Shown here: positions 26,581 through 38,505 of the stretch, one piece after another
How positions within the stretch are numbered: position 1 is the first letter of the stretch
Layout of the letters: each line of letters starts with the position of its first letter
Origin: Harmothoe impar
Lineage: Eukaryota; Annelida; Polychaeta; Phyllodocida; Polynoidae
Direction of reading: 5' to 3'
Assembly: GCA_947462335.1 (NCBI GenBank)
Contig: OX381710.1
Coordinates: 60,582,842 to 60,646,841 of the forward strand
DNA length: 64,000 nucleotides
The notes under the pieces: model-generated
Seen by the model: the letters and a program-made list of their open reading frames with translations, nothing else
Database searches by the model: none
What the model was told of the DNA's origin: nothing
Position numbers and translations under genes: made by a program

Positions 26581-26731
26581 GGAGGTGCGACATGGCAAGA
26601 GTTGGTGCGTGAATTAGGGAATTAGGCCCCCCTAAGAGGGCCTATACACACGACCAAAGTTACAAATATGTTTTTTTTTTTTAAAGGTGATATTATAAAG
26701 TGAGACTAGGCTAAATCATTGCACTGTAATT

Positions 26732-27120
26732 GCGCCGTGTGTGTAGTGACACTGCACACGGCTCACACGACGGCCATGTAGTCTACATAGGCTTGTAATA
26801 CACACGGCCGCCGTGTGTAGAAGAACGTTGTACACACGCCCTTCGTGTGTACATCGCCACCATCCAGACTTTCTAGAACTGAAATATCTAATTTATCTAC
26901 ATCATGGCCGTGTATACAGTATTCTAATACACACGGCGGCCGTGCGTATTGATTTCTTTTACACACACCCGCCGTGTATATCAAATTATGTTTATAGATC
27001 TGAACAGTGAACATATTTGTAACTTTCAAAGTTTAGTCGTGTGTATAGTGACCCTATGCACACGGCCGCCGTGTGTATAGTGGAACTATATACACGGCCG
27101 TCGTGTGTACAAGTACACTG
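26732..27120. repeat. Cluster of CACACGGC..GCCGTGTG palindromes
   Basis: About ten short perfect or near-perfect palindromes occur here, such as acacacggccgccgtgtgt at 26802-26821 and gtacacacg..cgtgtgtac at 26829-26851. They are spaced 20-60 bp apart, with repeated tatagtg/cactata linkers. The array has no coding frame of its own. Confidence 0.75.
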
Positions 27121-27130
27121 GACGCACGTG

Positions 27131-27690
27131 CGTATACCGGTAGCCCCAGATCCGTGAGATAAGAGCTGCCGCAAGCTTGACACAGCTTTGAAGCTCTGCT
27201 GGTGAACACTCGGAAATACACCTCGGCCGTTTCTGTCACCTATGGTGCATTTGTGCCGTTTCTGTCTGATATTGGGGCCGTTTTTAAAGCTATGAAGTGT
27301 AGCTATCCACCAGCGAAGTCAGGGATTAAATACTCCAATTTTTGACTGAGAATCGTAGACCTAAAGTAAAGCAAATTTTGGAAGCCAGATTTCGCCAAGT
27401 TATCTTATTTTGTGAATGTTAATACTGGTCTTGTGAGTTTTATCGAATGTTGAATAGCCTATATACGAAGTTGGATGCATATCTGAGGGTGCCCACCAGT
27501 GTTTTTGCAGGGTTCTTAGCCGAATCAAAAATCTCATCGTAAATTCTCGCGTAGAAGCAGGGCTGGGCATGTTGTGATATGCTGGAGCAAACCTAGAAAT
27601 CTTTGGAGCAAACAAATTTCAGAAGAGCACACATTAACTACTGTAGATTTGTATGTGACGAGGGACACCCCCCCCCCTACCCCCGACAAA
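27131..27690. other. Intron DNA without a recognised feature
   Basis: Mixed-composition intron sequence. No gene or repeat structure beyond simple runs is seen. A poly-C run occurs near 27668. Confidence 0.5.
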
Positions 27691-27699
27691 ACCCTCTCC

Positions 27700-28440
27700 T
27701 TGAGGTAAATTTTGGGTATGAAATAGAGGAGAATTTCGATATTTCAATCTTTAGGTTTGGTGTGCTCTGAGGGGTTTAGATTTGTGCATTCTACTTTGGG
27801 CTGCCAGAAAAAATCACTTTAGAATGGTGCATTCAGAGAATTTGTGGACACATTGATCCAGGAAAATTTTGAAATCCTACTTTTAGATTGGTGTTTTATA
27901 TAAACTTTTGGGGGCATGTTGCTCCACTAGGAAAACATTGGATTCATATTTTTAGAATGGTATATTCTGAGGGGTTTGGGAGCATAATGCTCACCCAGGA
28001 TTTGAAACTTCTACCTTTTAGATAGATGTATTATGATGGTTTGGGGAGCATGCCGTTCTAGGCAAATTTAGAAATTTAACCTATATATGTTAACTTCTAA
28101 AGATGTATTCTGATCATTTTGGAAACATGTTGCTCCAGGAAAACTTTGAACACCTACCTTTAGGTTAGTGCATTTTGTGGTGTTGGGGGCATTTTGTTCC
28201 AAGAGAATTTTCTAATTCTATTTGTGGATTGGTACATTTTGAGAGGATCGTGAGACAATGTTCCAAGAAATTTGAGAAAAGTTACTTCAGATTGGTGTAT
28301 AGTTTGTAGGCATGTTGCTCCAAAGAATATGGGCTTTCAGATTGGTGCATTCTGTGGGCATATTGCTCAGGGAAAATTTTGGAATTCCACCTTCAGATTG
28401 GTGTATCATGAGGGGTTAGGGGTGAATAGAGCCAAGGGAA
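27700..28440. repeat. Old ~80-bp tandem repeat, strongly diverged
   Basis: Roughly eight to nine degenerate copies of a unit built from agattggtgcattctgaggg, then ...gggggcatgttgctcca, then ggaaaattttgaaat. Period is about 75-90 bp. Copies share word order but differ widely, so the array is old. Confidence 0.65.
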
Positions 28441-28989
28441 AAAAAGAAACACCAATATCAGGTGGGTGTACATGTATATCAATGCTGAGGGGTTTAGGGA
28501 AATATTGCACTGGGAACACTGTAAAATCTATCAAAATAGTCCTAACTTTGGCTCTTATTGGAATATTTACAAAAAATTTTCAGCTCCAGAAAGCCCAGAC
28601 TTTCCCTAATCTCCCTGTCGCATTTTCCAAGACCTCTGTCGCACATTTTTTGCGACATTGCGACAGCTGCCCAGCCCTGAGAAGCTGCGGCTTGAAGGAG
28701 AGTCAGATCCCAAGCTACCAGTAGATCTACATCAATACATGTTGTGATTCTGTCTGCCATGTGCGCTCAAGTCCGCCATCTTGGATTCTGGTGTCGCATG
28801 TAATGCGCCCCCCATCATCTTTTTTATATTTTTTTAAGAATTAAACATCCCTGCAGACATGTATAGTCCCAATCATAAGAAACACAATAGTGACGATCTC
28901 CATAGCCATATTATATCCCATGATGGCAGAACTTTGCTAGAAAGAAGCTGGGAACAATGAGGCATAAAATAATGTCACAGGGTTTAACA
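28441..28989. other. Intron DNA without a recognised feature
   Basis: No gene seen. The ORF on + (28272-28724) is a by-product of the diverged repeat and has no recognisable domain. Confidence 0.45.
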
Positions 28990-29026
28990 TAGCAGGTAGA
29001 ACGGGCATGAAGTCCCAAAGTTGGTT

Positions 29027-29428
29027 TTATGTGAGGTCGTAGTCATCATATTTTGTCGGTCGATATATGTCCCTCGTCCTTGTACGATGAGCAGGTGAAG
29101 GGCTGGGTGCAAGGGCCAGTTTATTGCTCATAACTGGGCCAGTACCAGCACCAGGCAGCGATGCGCCAACACTTAGTGTAGACGGTGCGGGCACCATTGG
29201 GGACTTCTCTGGAGAGCGAGGTGCTGTCACCCCAGGTTGCGACTCAAGCTGGTTGTCTTGTAGGTCTGGCTGACCTGGGGCCCTCACCAGAGGTACCAGT
29301 ACCTGAGGCGCATGTACGTATCCAAGGTCCTTTTGTGGGGGAGCAGCTTGTCGCACATGAACCCGGTTACGGCTGGCTGTCCCACGGTCGGTCTGAAGGG
29401 TGTATGATCTAGGTCCTTTGCAGTCCAC
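29027..29428 (-). pseudogene. Gypsy pol C-terminus
   Basis: Pro/Ser-rich tail ending in basic residues (HRTRTRDIYRPTKY), as often seen at the end of Gypsy pol. No domain. The frame lacks an ATG and is only the tail of the degraded polyprotein. Confidence 0.5.
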
Positions 29429-29561
29429 TACCTGTCCATAAGCCCATGGCTGACCACGCTTGTTCGGAGGGGGCTTTAAGTAGGCATAGTCTCCAACTTA
29501 GAGTGGGGAATGGTGGACCACATTCCTGTCATACAATGTCTTGCTGGCCACACTCCGAGCC

Positions 29562-30057
29562 TCAATCTCCTGAACCACATGAGTGTCCACCACCTGAGGG
29601 TCCAACAGTCTGTCTGAGGTCGGCAGAGGGGTGCCTGTTCATGCGCTGCGCAGGTGAGTATGTGTAGCCAGATTGGGGGGTGTTCCGATGAAGGAGTAGG
29701 GCCAGGCTGATGTTCGTGAATTTCTTTAGTAGTCCTTTGGCTACCTTCACAGCCGCCTCTGCTCAGCCATTTCCCCTTGGGGTAATAAGGAGATGACGTT
29801 GTGTGGTTGAAGTTTTACCTGATCGCCAAATCTGCATAGTCCTTACTTATAAATTGAGGGCCATTGTCTGTGTGTATTCTCGCTGGGGCGCCAAACGTGG
29901 CTAGATTGGCCTCTGTCTTGGCTACTACTGTGGAGGCCAGAGTGTCCCCCAGCTCATCTACCTCAATCAAGTCGGAGAAGTGGCCCTGGTTGGTATCGGT
30001 AGTGACATCATGGGCTCCTTTTGTGAGGCTGAGCCATACAATGCACAGATTCCACAA
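29562..30057 (-). pseudogene. Gypsy integrase core fragments
   Basis: The frame at 30057-29815 contains FSDLIEVDELGDTLAS and PARIHTDNGPQFISKDY, the first and second acidic residues of the DDE core. A second frame (29750-29562) reads KKFTNISLALLLHRNTPQ and on to SPAQRMN, the C-terminal part of the core domain. Frameshifts between them remove a continuous catalytic domain. Confidence 0.8.
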
Positions 30058-30378
30058 GCTTCACACATGTCCTTTATTGCCGCTCTCATTCCAGGCCGGA
30101 ACAATACCTGCTTTGCCATTCTGTAGTTCGACTCAGCCCCACATCTCAGACTCAGCCTAACATCTTGGCCCGGAGCTGACGAGGCACCAACACAGTCTCC
30201 CCCTTATATATAGCCTCATTCAGTACAGAAAGTTCATCCCTGTATCCCCAGAATGGCCTAAGATCCTTTGGCAACAGGGTGCGATTGTCGGGCCATCCAT
30301 CGATTATTGTGTCCTGAAGAGCACTGAGGGTCTTGTCAGCATTGGTGAGTAGGACTATCTCCTTCTCGGTCTCTCCAG

Positions 30379-30680
30379 TCAGCCTGGGGCTCTGGCAAAC
30401 CCAGTTACAGGCGTGTTGACCGGGGTGTGCAGGGCCGCTCTAGAGAGGCTGTCCGCAATGAGCAGGGTGGTGCCTTTCTTGTACTTGAGTGCGAAGCGAT
30501 AACGCTGCAGGTTCATTAGCATCCGCTGTAATCTGGCAGGCGCCTTGTGCAGTGGTTTTGACATAATCGGGACAAGTGGTTTATGATCTGTGTGAACTGT
30601 AATGTCAGATTTCCCGTATAGCCACTGGTCAAACTTGTGTAGTCCCTGGCATATTGCAAGACATTCTTTCTCCATCTGAG
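30379..30680 (-). pseudogene. Gypsy RNase H, second half
   Basis: Reads YSQMEKECLAICQGLHKF, then VHTDHKPLVPI and later IADSLSRA: the middle Glu, the third Asp and the final Asp-containing block of a Ty3/Gypsy RNase H. It picks up exactly where the RT frame at 34136 stops, so the 3453 bp between are an insertion. Just downstream (30340-30160) lies the linker to the integrase. Confidence 0.85.
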
Positions 30681-30990
30681 AGTACCCAGCTAACAAAAAA
30701 ACGTTAATTCAACGTTGATCTAACGTTGATAATAGGTAAGATTAACGTCAGGAAATAACATTAGATTGCAGTTAAAATCGTGGACTCAATCCAACGTTTT
30801 TCTAACGTTAATAAAACGTTCATTCAACGTTTATCTGACGTTAAATAAACGTTAGGAAAACGTTAATAAACGTCATGCAGACAACGTTATTGCATACAAC
30901 CCTGATTTAACCAACTGTCCAACCAAAACTACATTAATATTAACGTTATTTTTGGCCGGCGACGGAGTCCCCGGCCATGGTTATGGAGTT

Positions 30991-32018
30991 CACTTTTCCG
31001 TAAGGTTTCAACGTGAGCTGCGCGTCCATAGGATTAGCATTGCATCGTTTGCTTTTTACACCCTACATACATATGCTCTCTAGTCCCGCACCCTTCAGCA
31101 CTGCACTCCGCTGTCCGCTGATCAGAACCCTGCGTCGTCTGCTCGTTCCCCTTACGCATTAGACCTTACCTGCAACCATTCTATATGTTTTTCACACGTC
31201 CCTCACCCAGAATGCACTGCTCATTCCGGTCTGCTGAACTTTCAATAGGTATTCAACAGGTCTGGTCGGCGCTTGCCATAATAATGCTGACACAGCATGA
31301 TTCGGCCTGCTGCACACCAGTTGTTCACACCCCACCCTCCACATTCTAGCAGTACAGACCGCGACAGGCGAGTCCTACTCACAAGCCGTCATACATGTAT
31401 ACATACAGGGGAACGATCACAGGTAGCTCTCACAAAGCTGATATAAATACCATCTCTTAAATATCATTAGAAAGGGAGGACTGGACACTTATATGATACA
31501 CACACGGATTTTGCTAAAAAGTACAATTTCGCGTTTATTTAAAATTACTGATTTCCGAGATTTTGCACTGTAATTCAATACTGTATACATATTCGCTCTG
31601 TACATATTTTCGTGGATATTTAAAATCCGCAAAAATCGTGAAAATATCTACGTTTACAGTTAGTTCGTTATTGTAAGGAAGGACTCGCTCTGAGAAAGCT
31701 GATAATTACAGGTACCCGGGCAGGTGAGGGTCATTAAGGTGTGTGTGTGTATGGAGGGGGTGGGGATGTGTGAAAAACATTTTTTGTACCATTGAAAGCT
31801 CAGTAGACCGGAATGAGCAGTGCATTCTGGGTTATAATAGAGTGTTTGCCTGTAGGGTGGTCCAGGTCAAGCCGAGAACGTAGGTTTCTGATCAGGCCAC
31901 AGCAGAGTGCAGTGCTGAGGGGTGCGGGACTAGAGAGCATATGTATGGTGCAAAAAGCAATCGGCCCAATGCTAATCCAATGGACGCGCAGCTGCTGTTG
32001 TAACCTCACTGAAAAGTG
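30991..32018. repeat. Long foldback, ~230-255 bp arms
   Basis: The left arm 30991-31245 returns inverted and diverged at 31789-32018. Paired landmarks are ctctctagtcccgcaccc / gggtgcgggactagagag, cagctgcgcgtcca-type blocks, and aatgcactgctcattccggt / accggaatgagcagtgcatt. The spacer is about 540 bp. It lies inside the 3.45-kb TIR element. Confidence 0.75.
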
Positions 32019-32023
32019 TTCTC

Positions 32024-32745
32024 CAGATTAACCATTTAAGGACAGCATGGTGCTTCAAGTGAACCATGATGCATTTGTGTATCATGACACCTCCAGATTA
32101 ACCATTTAAGGACAGCATGGTGCTTCAAGTGAACAGCGATTCATTTATGCATCATGACTTTTTTATGCTAACACTTTAAGGACAGCATGGTGCATCAAGT
32201 GAGAGTGATGCATTCCTGCATCATGACTTGTCTATACTAACCCTTTAAGGACAGCATGGTGCATCAAGTGAAGAGTGATGCATTCCTGCATCATGACTTC
32301 TTCATACTAGCCCTTTAAGGCCAGCATAGTGCTTCAAGTGAACAGTGAAGCATTTATGCATCATGACTTTTTTATACTATCCCTTTAAGGTCTGCATGGT
32401 GCTTCATGTAAAGAGTGATGCATTTATGCATCATGACTTCTTTATACTAGCCCTTTAAGGACAGCATAGTGATTCTAGTGAAGAGTGATGCATTCCTGCA
32501 TCATGACTTGTCTATACTAACCCTTTAAGGACAGCATAGTGATTCTAGTGTACAGTGATGCATTCATGCATCATGACTTCTTTATACTAGCCCTTTAAGG
32601 ACAGCATGGTGCCTCAAGTGAACAGTTATGCATTCCTGCATCATGATTTGTCTATACTAACCCTTTAATGACAGCATACTGATTCAAGTGAACAGTGACG
32701 CATTCATGCATCATGACTTCTCTACACTTACCCTTTTAGGATGGT
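32024..32745. repeat. ~69-bp minisatellite, ~10 copies
   Basis: Direct repeats of a unit containing ccctttaaggacagcatgg, then tgcttcaagtgaacagtgat, then gcattcatgcatcatgactt. Period is about 69-70 bp. Related single units occur near 39260-39500. Confidence 0.85.
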
Positions 32746-33282
32746 TAGTGCATAGATTATTAAATATGTATTTGATCCAGAATCCTTGAAAGAAGCCGGC
32801 CACCACACCTATGGTGTGGACTTTCTCTATCCTTAAACATTGAATCCTAGTGAGGTTATTTCAATGTTTTCCCGACTACCGTATCTCCCCCGAAAAAAAG
32901 AATAGATTGCATTATTAATTTTACTCCATATAGAGTACAACATAGTGATGGCCAAGATATTGGCTACATCCATTGGTCACTCAGGCCTGTAATACACTAT
33001 CACAAGCCATTTCCTATAAGTTAGGGATATACAGGCGAGAATGTTGATACACAAGGGTGATAACCAGGAGGGATGCTATATATATTTTACCACAGAACAG
33101 GTGTCTAACATATTCGACTTCAGGATAGAGGTCATTATATTAATTACTTAATTAATTTTTGTTCAAACACATTCTAGAAATGAATGATGACAATATGGGC
33201 AATATATCATTATATGAGTTTTTGTTATTTGTGCTAATATGGGCAAAAATAACTATGCAATGTCAAACCCATATCGTATCAT
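32746..33282. other. Interior of the 3.45-kb element, no gene
   Basis: AT-rich DNA with no reading frame of note. A short inverted stretch (ccacacctatggtgtgg) lies near 32801. Confidence 0.5.
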
Positions 33283-34135
33283 CAACGTTAAAATAACGTT
33301 AAATCAACGTTATTTGTATGTTATTTTTCCACTTTCCCAATGTTTTGATATCATTTAAACCATGGATTTTGAAAATATATCCTAGGACCTTAAATATAGA
33401 TATATTTCAAAAGATTGAAAATAATTTCCTAAAAATATGATGAATTCAGAGGTCATTAGATGTAGTAGCAGTATGAGGCCTACATGAATGTGTAGGGCTA
33501 GAATAGTGACTCAAACACTAAATCGAGAAAACTGAATATTATTGTATAGTCCATAATTCAATCAATTCTATTGACATAATAGTAAAATATTTGTAACATA
33601 GCACATCTTGAATCTTAAAAAATCTGATTTTAGATTAAATTGGAGGAATTATGGCCGGTTCAATTTCTCTATGGGGATTAGCACTAAAATAAGATTTTAT
33701 GAATTTCATGGAACATTTAGAAAGATATGAGATTTGGGCATATAAATCCCACACAATATAAGGTTCAGAGCACAACATGTCAGCATCTTATGATACAAAG
33801 TGATTCAGAGAGGACATACACATAAGAATAAAATACTGTATTGGACGATAATAGGGCATACAGATAGCACATGGTGATGGATAGTTTCAAGAAAAACGTT
33901 GAAAAAACGTTAAAATAACGTTATTTCCCAGGAGGTTAACCAGAGAACGTTGACTTTACATTGGGCAGAAAAACGATATGTCATTAACTTTAATTCAACA
34001 TCAAATTACCTTCATTCATTTACAGTTAATACTGACACGTTAAATCAATGTTGAATCAATGTTTTTCTCATAACGTCATCAGATTAACCTTTAAATAATG
34101 TGTATCAACGTTGGTTTAACGTTCATTGTTACCTG

Positions 34136-35185
34136 GGTTGCGTTGTTCTGTCGCACTGAGGTGACATGAGCTGAATGCTACGGGTTGTAACTCACCCTTG
34201 GCATTTGGTTGAAGGAGCGCTGCGCCCAGTCCTGACTCACTAGCATCCACCTGTAAGGTGACGGGCTTGTCCAAGCAGTAGTACAGGAGTGTGGGTGCTG
34301 ATGTGATGAGGGCCTTGGCGCTCTGGAAGGCTTGCTCTTGTGTGTCTGACCATATGAAGCTTGCACCATCCTTTGTTAGCATCCGAAGTGGCTGTAGGGT
34401 TGAGCTCAATTTCTCACAGAACTGTGACAAATATGTGGCCATGCCTATAAACCTGAGCAACCCAGCTTTGTTGGTTGGAGTCGGCATCCCAACGATGGCT
34501 GCCACCTTGTCCAGGTCAGGTCGCATACCATTGTCTGTAATAATGTTGCCCATGAACTTGAGTTCCTTGAGAGCAAACTTGAATTTGTCCGGGTTCAGTC
34601 TGATATCTTTGGCCACACAGCGCTCCATTAAAGCCTCTAGTCTCCTGTCATGGTTGACCTTGGCCACATCATAGCTCTCACCCTCGCCATACACTAGAAT
34701 ATCATCAGCTATGCATATTGTGCCCTCAAGCCCTTCAAGGGCATCTAAGAGCCTCTTCTGAAACTCCTCTGGTGCACTCGATATGCCAAAAGGCAGCTGC
34801 AGCCATCTGTATCGGCCATAGGATGTGTGCATAGTGGTTTGCAGTGAAGACTCCTCATCAAGAGGGATGTGTAAGAATACTTCACGGACATCATGGAGGG
34901 AAAAACACTTGGCATCACCCAACATGTGCAAGCGCTCCTTCAGTGTGGGGATCTGGAAGAAAGGCCTCATAATCGCCTTATTAACTGTCTGACTTGGGTC
35001 GATACACACCCGAAATTTCTTCGGGTTTCCGTGATGAGGGCATTCGAGCACCATGGGGTGGGTTCATCCACCTTCTCCATGATCCCTAGGGCCACATACC
35101 TGTCCAATGCTTCCTTCTCCTTCTCCCTCTTGGCGACGGGTACCCGGTGATTGGGCATCTGGACTGGCATGACGTCTGCCTTCAT
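34136..35185 (-). pseudogene. Gypsy reverse transcriptase and start of RNase H
   Basis: The N-terminal RT piece at 35185-34967 (VPVAKREKEKEALDR...EPTPWCSNALI) is one frameshift away from the main frame, 35054-34136. That frame contains the polymerase blocks LQLPFGISSAPEEFQ and CIADDILVYG (the catalytic Asp pair), the KLKFMG-type thumb, GLLRFIGMATYLSQF, and the first RNase H strand (LQVDASESGLGAALLQ). The frame then runs into the inserted 3.45-kb element. The RNase H would continue at 30696 on the far side of that insertion. Confidence 0.85.
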
Positions 35186-35352
35186 TTGAAAATGTACAGT
35201 GGGGCCAAGGTATCCCAGGCCCTGAAAGCTGCTCTTGTACTCACGTAAGATGGCATCTGTAGTTAGCTTGCCAGCAGGTGGCAGGCGTCTGGAGAGCGGA
35301 ATCTGGATAGTCTTTGGAGATGGTTGGCATTGCCCCTGATCTGCTGCATAGA

Positions 35353-36107
35353 CAGTAAAACTTCGTTATTACAAACTCTGTTACAACGAATTCTGTTTAT
35401 AACGAACATAATTCCAAGGAACTGATTTTCTCCTGTACAATTCTATAGTAAGAAAACTTCTTTATAGCAAAGTACAGTTATAAATTTGTTTATAACGAAG
35501 TAAAAGCTGCCGTTTAGAAGTATAATTCAGCTGATTGAGGGCACATCTGCCCTCTGAATTCCGCACACTGTACAGGCTTCTGAGGTGGCTTTTGTCACTC
35601 ACACCTCTGACCACTGGACAGGTGTGTGAGGCAGCTTCTACCCCTCACACCTCCAACCACTGGACAGGTGTGTGAGGTGGCTTCTACCCCTCACACCTCC
35701 AACCACTGGACAGGTGTGTGAGGTGGCTTCTACCCCTCACACCTCCAACCACTGGACAGGTGTGTGAGGTGGCTTCTACCCCTCACACCTCCAACCACTG
35801 GACAGGTGAGTTGCCACTCACACCTCCTTATTATTGTGTTGCTATTCAATGTATATGTTAACAGGATTTGAGCAGATTATGCCCCTCCATGGTTTATAAA
35901 CGTAGGAAATCTTCTTTGTTTGATCAATTTTCTTTCGGAAATTGATTTGATTTCATGCTGAAATCACATTTAGAAAATAGGAATACAAAATTAGGCATCT
36001 CTGACATTGAATCTACCTACAAATGATGAATTTGGTAACTACGAAACTTGTTTATAACAAACTAATCTTGCTGGTAACAAGGCGTTTCTAATAACGAAGT
36101 TTTACTG
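35353..36107. mobile_element. pogo/Tigger-like non-autonomous element
   Basis: Perfect 19-bp terminal inverted repeats, CAGTAAAACTTCGTTATTA, matching the CAGTA(A/G)AAC...CGTTAT type of pogo/Tigger (Tc1/mariner superfamily) ends. The right end is followed by TA (36108-36109). The left flank reads GA, so the TA duplication is mutated there. 755 bp, no transposase, with a 46-bp minisatellite inside. Inserted between the protease and RT parts of the Gypsy element. Confidence 0.85.
35575..35825. repeat. 46-bp minisatellite, ~5 copies
   Basis: Unit ccactggacaggtgtgtgag followed by gtggcttctacccctcacac and ctccaa. The middle copies are identical, so expansion looks recent. Contained in the pogo-like element. 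Confidence 0.9.
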
Positions 36108-36229
36108 TACCACATCTGGGGAAAGAGACAGGCCCTCCTCTGCCATGGTCTTGATGAAACCTAAACTCTCACTGTCCTCACCAAAAAGCAGTGCAGGCTT
36201 AAATGTCACTGTCTGCTAGCACCTATAAT

Positions 36230-36425
36230 ACTAGATCATAGTATTGATTTCCGCAGTCACACAGGAGGTTGATCTGACCAAGCGGTTTCAAAGGTGAGGT
36301 CTTTCTGTATGGGAAAAGTTGATATGGTGTGCGTGACATGGTGATAGTGGAAAACAGACTCTTAGCTAGGAGCTCTGGTATTGCGTTGATCCCTGCTGCA
36401 GAGTCAATCTGTACCTTGGTTCTGA
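36230..36425 (-). pseudogene. Gypsy aspartic protease fragment
   Basis: Minus-strand reading gives VQIDSAAGINAIPELL (near 36410-36365). This is a retropepsin-type active-site block with D-S-A in place of D-T-G, and a downstream PLKPLGQINLLC strand. It lies between the zinc knuckle and RT as expected. The frame is interrupted relative to both neighbours. Confidence 0.6.
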
Positions 36426-36621
36426 CAAAGCTACCCCCTTGTCCAACAAGAGAAGGTATGCAAAATATTTACGACCCTTCCTTGCACCGGCCTGAAATGC
36501 ATCCACATCACCAAGTGAGTAACACTGTTCGTCATTCTGATCATGAGGGTAGGCACTCTCAGGTGCACAAGCCTGGTCGCCATCAGTTTGAACTGCATGG
36601 ACACCGTGTTGCCAGGCTCGA

Positions 36622-37024
36622 TCATCGGTTGGAGGTTTGTTCGGAGTTCCATGATAACCTCCCCCTCCCTCGGCGGTTCCTACGTGACTGGTCAGCGCCA
36701 CGGCCTTGGGACTGTGGACAGCAATTATCCCCCTGTGTCTCGAGACAGATGCTGGAGAAGTGATCATTACAGCCACACTTGTCGCAAGTCTTTCCTTTGA
36801 CACCAGTGGTATGTGCCACTCTCACGCGTCAACTGCATGTCCTTGTGGGCCTTTCCCTGGACCGCCCAGTTCACAGCCTCGTCAGTCCCTCTAGTGGCCT
36901 CGCCAATAAGCTGATTGGCTCTCTTTGCTGACCCGAGTATCTTGGCCTCCGCCACAACGTCACTCAGAGTCTTCTTTACAAGCGCCCACCAGTTTACAAA
37001 CAGATCACACAAGCAGACTACCAA
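36622..37024 (-). pseudogene. Gypsy gag fragment with CCHC zinc knuckle
   Basis: Two overlapping minus frames. The upstream one (37024-36767) looks like a gag C-terminal helix region. The downstream one (36825-36622) has a perfect zinc knuckle, KTCDKCGCNDHFSSIC (C-x2-C-x4-H-x4-C), followed by an Arg-rich stretch. The knuckle binds RNA during packaging of the element. A frameshift separates the two frames. Confidence 0.7.
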
Positions 37025-37060
37025 AAATCAAGTCGATCAGAGGATAAAAAGCTGTCAGAG

Positions 37061-38340
37061 TTTCTCTCCCAACTGGTTCAACCCGCACAAACGCCACCAT
37101 CTGACTGAGCTCAGCTCATTGGGACATACTCAGAGTGTTTCTTTCTTTCTTTTTTTCTTTCTTTTTCGAAACTGATATTGAACACAACTATGGACAAAGT
37201 TAACCGAACTATTTATCTCCAATACAGTCCTGCCACCTGGGGTTTCAAGGAGTATGTCCACTCTTGCCTGAGCTCGGGAAGCGTGAGAGCCCAATGTGGC
37301 CCAATTTTTCAGAAGATTTATGTGGATATCCCATGTCGACACCTTATGCAGATACCCTATGTTGATCCCAAGGGGGGAGAGTGCTGCACTTAACCAGATG
37401 CAACTCCTGCCAAGACCAAATCCGTTTGGAGAAGCTAATGTAGTCATTTTGCTGCTATAATGCAGTATTACCTATTTCTATGTGTTTTTGGGGTCTGAAG
37501 TATAGGTATATTTGTAGTCTTTGCATGGAGATTCATGTCGCGCGACTGACTATATTTCGATGTAGACCATAGTCTCCAACTCCAAACTATACTTATTAGT
37601 ATAGTCTGCAGCCTAATAACTACTCATGTCCCAGCTCTCCACCAGGATTTGGTACTACACCCTTCATGTGCTTGGAGACTGTCTAGCAGCTGGGTCCTGT
37701 CCACACACCCTCTGTGACCTTACTGATAGGTGTATGTGTGATGTGTTGATGGCTGGAATCAGCATATTAGTGTAGATCTGGAGTACTGTTCCCCTTGATA
37801 CATGTCGTGGAATGCCATTAACATACATTTATTGTAAGAGGACCCGGTGTCACACTCTCCATGCAGACTTTACTTATCAGTAGAACCAATGCTTGGAAAC
37901 AATGGACAGTATCATACGGAATCCTTTTCAGCTGGAGTAACGGTATCATAAGTCGACAGACCCGAGGCAGGGACCAGGAGGGGGGGGGGGGGGAGCGGGA
38001 GGGTCTGTCAGTGAGAGACTATGTAGACCAAGGCTAAGGGTGGGAAGGGGTTGAAAGGTTGGTCAGGCCAAACAAAAAAAAAGTTGTGTTCCGGTAACCT
38101 GATCTATCCCTATCATTTTGGCTCGACCCTTAACTTCTTCTTCTTTTTTTTTTGTTTAGATTTATCTTGGTGTAGGGTTCTTACTTTATGATCCACGGAC
38201 CTGTCAGATTTATCACATGTTGATGAAAAGGAAGGAAAGTCACATTGTTGGATCTTATTGAACCAGGGCACCCCTGTTACCGCAGGTTTGGCGATTTTGT
38301 CCGAAATGTCAGTTGCAATCTGACTGCTTTTTCTGTATCA
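37061..38340. other. Intron DNA; possible Gypsy leader/LTR not recognised
   Basis: No gene. The 5' LTR of the antisense Gypsy element would be expected here, but no pair of long direct repeats flanking 28990-37060 was found. A run of 13-14 G lies near 37981, and an open minus frame (37447-37130) has no recognisable domain. Confidence 0.4.
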
Positions 38341-38359
38341 AAAATTGGGAAATAAATTG

Positions 38360-38505
38360 TGTAATGTGGGGGGTGGGAGGTTGATGTGGGATTGGGTGCT
38401 TAGTTGATGTGGGGTTAGGGGGTTGGTTGATGTGGGGTTCCCCAGGTAGATGTGGGGTCGGGGGTAGATGTGGGGTCGGGAGTAGATGCGGGGTGGGTTG
38501 TTTTT
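38360..38505. repeat. G/T-rich minisatellite
   Basis: Short degenerate repeats of gttgatgtggggttaggg, changing to gtagatgtggggtcggg towards the right, about 18-22 bp period. Confidence 0.75.

Larger units (their letters stand above)
30685..34137. mobile_element. 3.45-kb TIR element inserted in Gypsy RNase H
   Basis: Ends are CCCAGCTAACAA (left) and the inverse of CCCAGGTAACAA (right). Both are followed by dense AACGTT-containing repeats (30698-30955, 33283-33320 and 33893-34127). It sits precisely between the two halves of the Gypsy RNase H coding sequence, so its boundaries are supported by the host protein. No transposase was found. The interior is a 1-kb foldback plus a minisatellite. The target duplication is short or absent; joining the flanks restores frame without one. 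Confidence 0.75.
28990..37060 (-). mobile_element. Decayed Ty3/Gypsy retrotransposon, antisense, interrupted twice
   Basis: In minus orientation the domains run gag zinc knuckle, protease, reverse transcriptase, RNase H, linker, integrase, C-terminus. That is the Ty3/Gypsy order. The wording of the RNase H-integrase linker (GWPDNRTLLPKDLRPFW) and the integrase tail (LLLHRNTPQSGYTYSPAQR) resembles the K02A2.6 type common in animals. Two younger elements (30685-34137 and 35353-36107) split it. Several frameshifts disable it. LTRs were not recognised, so the outer limits are approximate. Confidence 0.8.

Noticed and set aside
26763..27239. Several overlapping ORFs on both strands over the palindrome cluster
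   Set aside because: Palindromes produce mirrored frames (CIVxLYTRR-like peptides) on both strands; this is repeat structure, not coding.
28272..28724. 150-residue + ORF in intron 1
   Set aside because: Derived from the diverged 80-bp repeat; composition and lack of domain argue against a gene.
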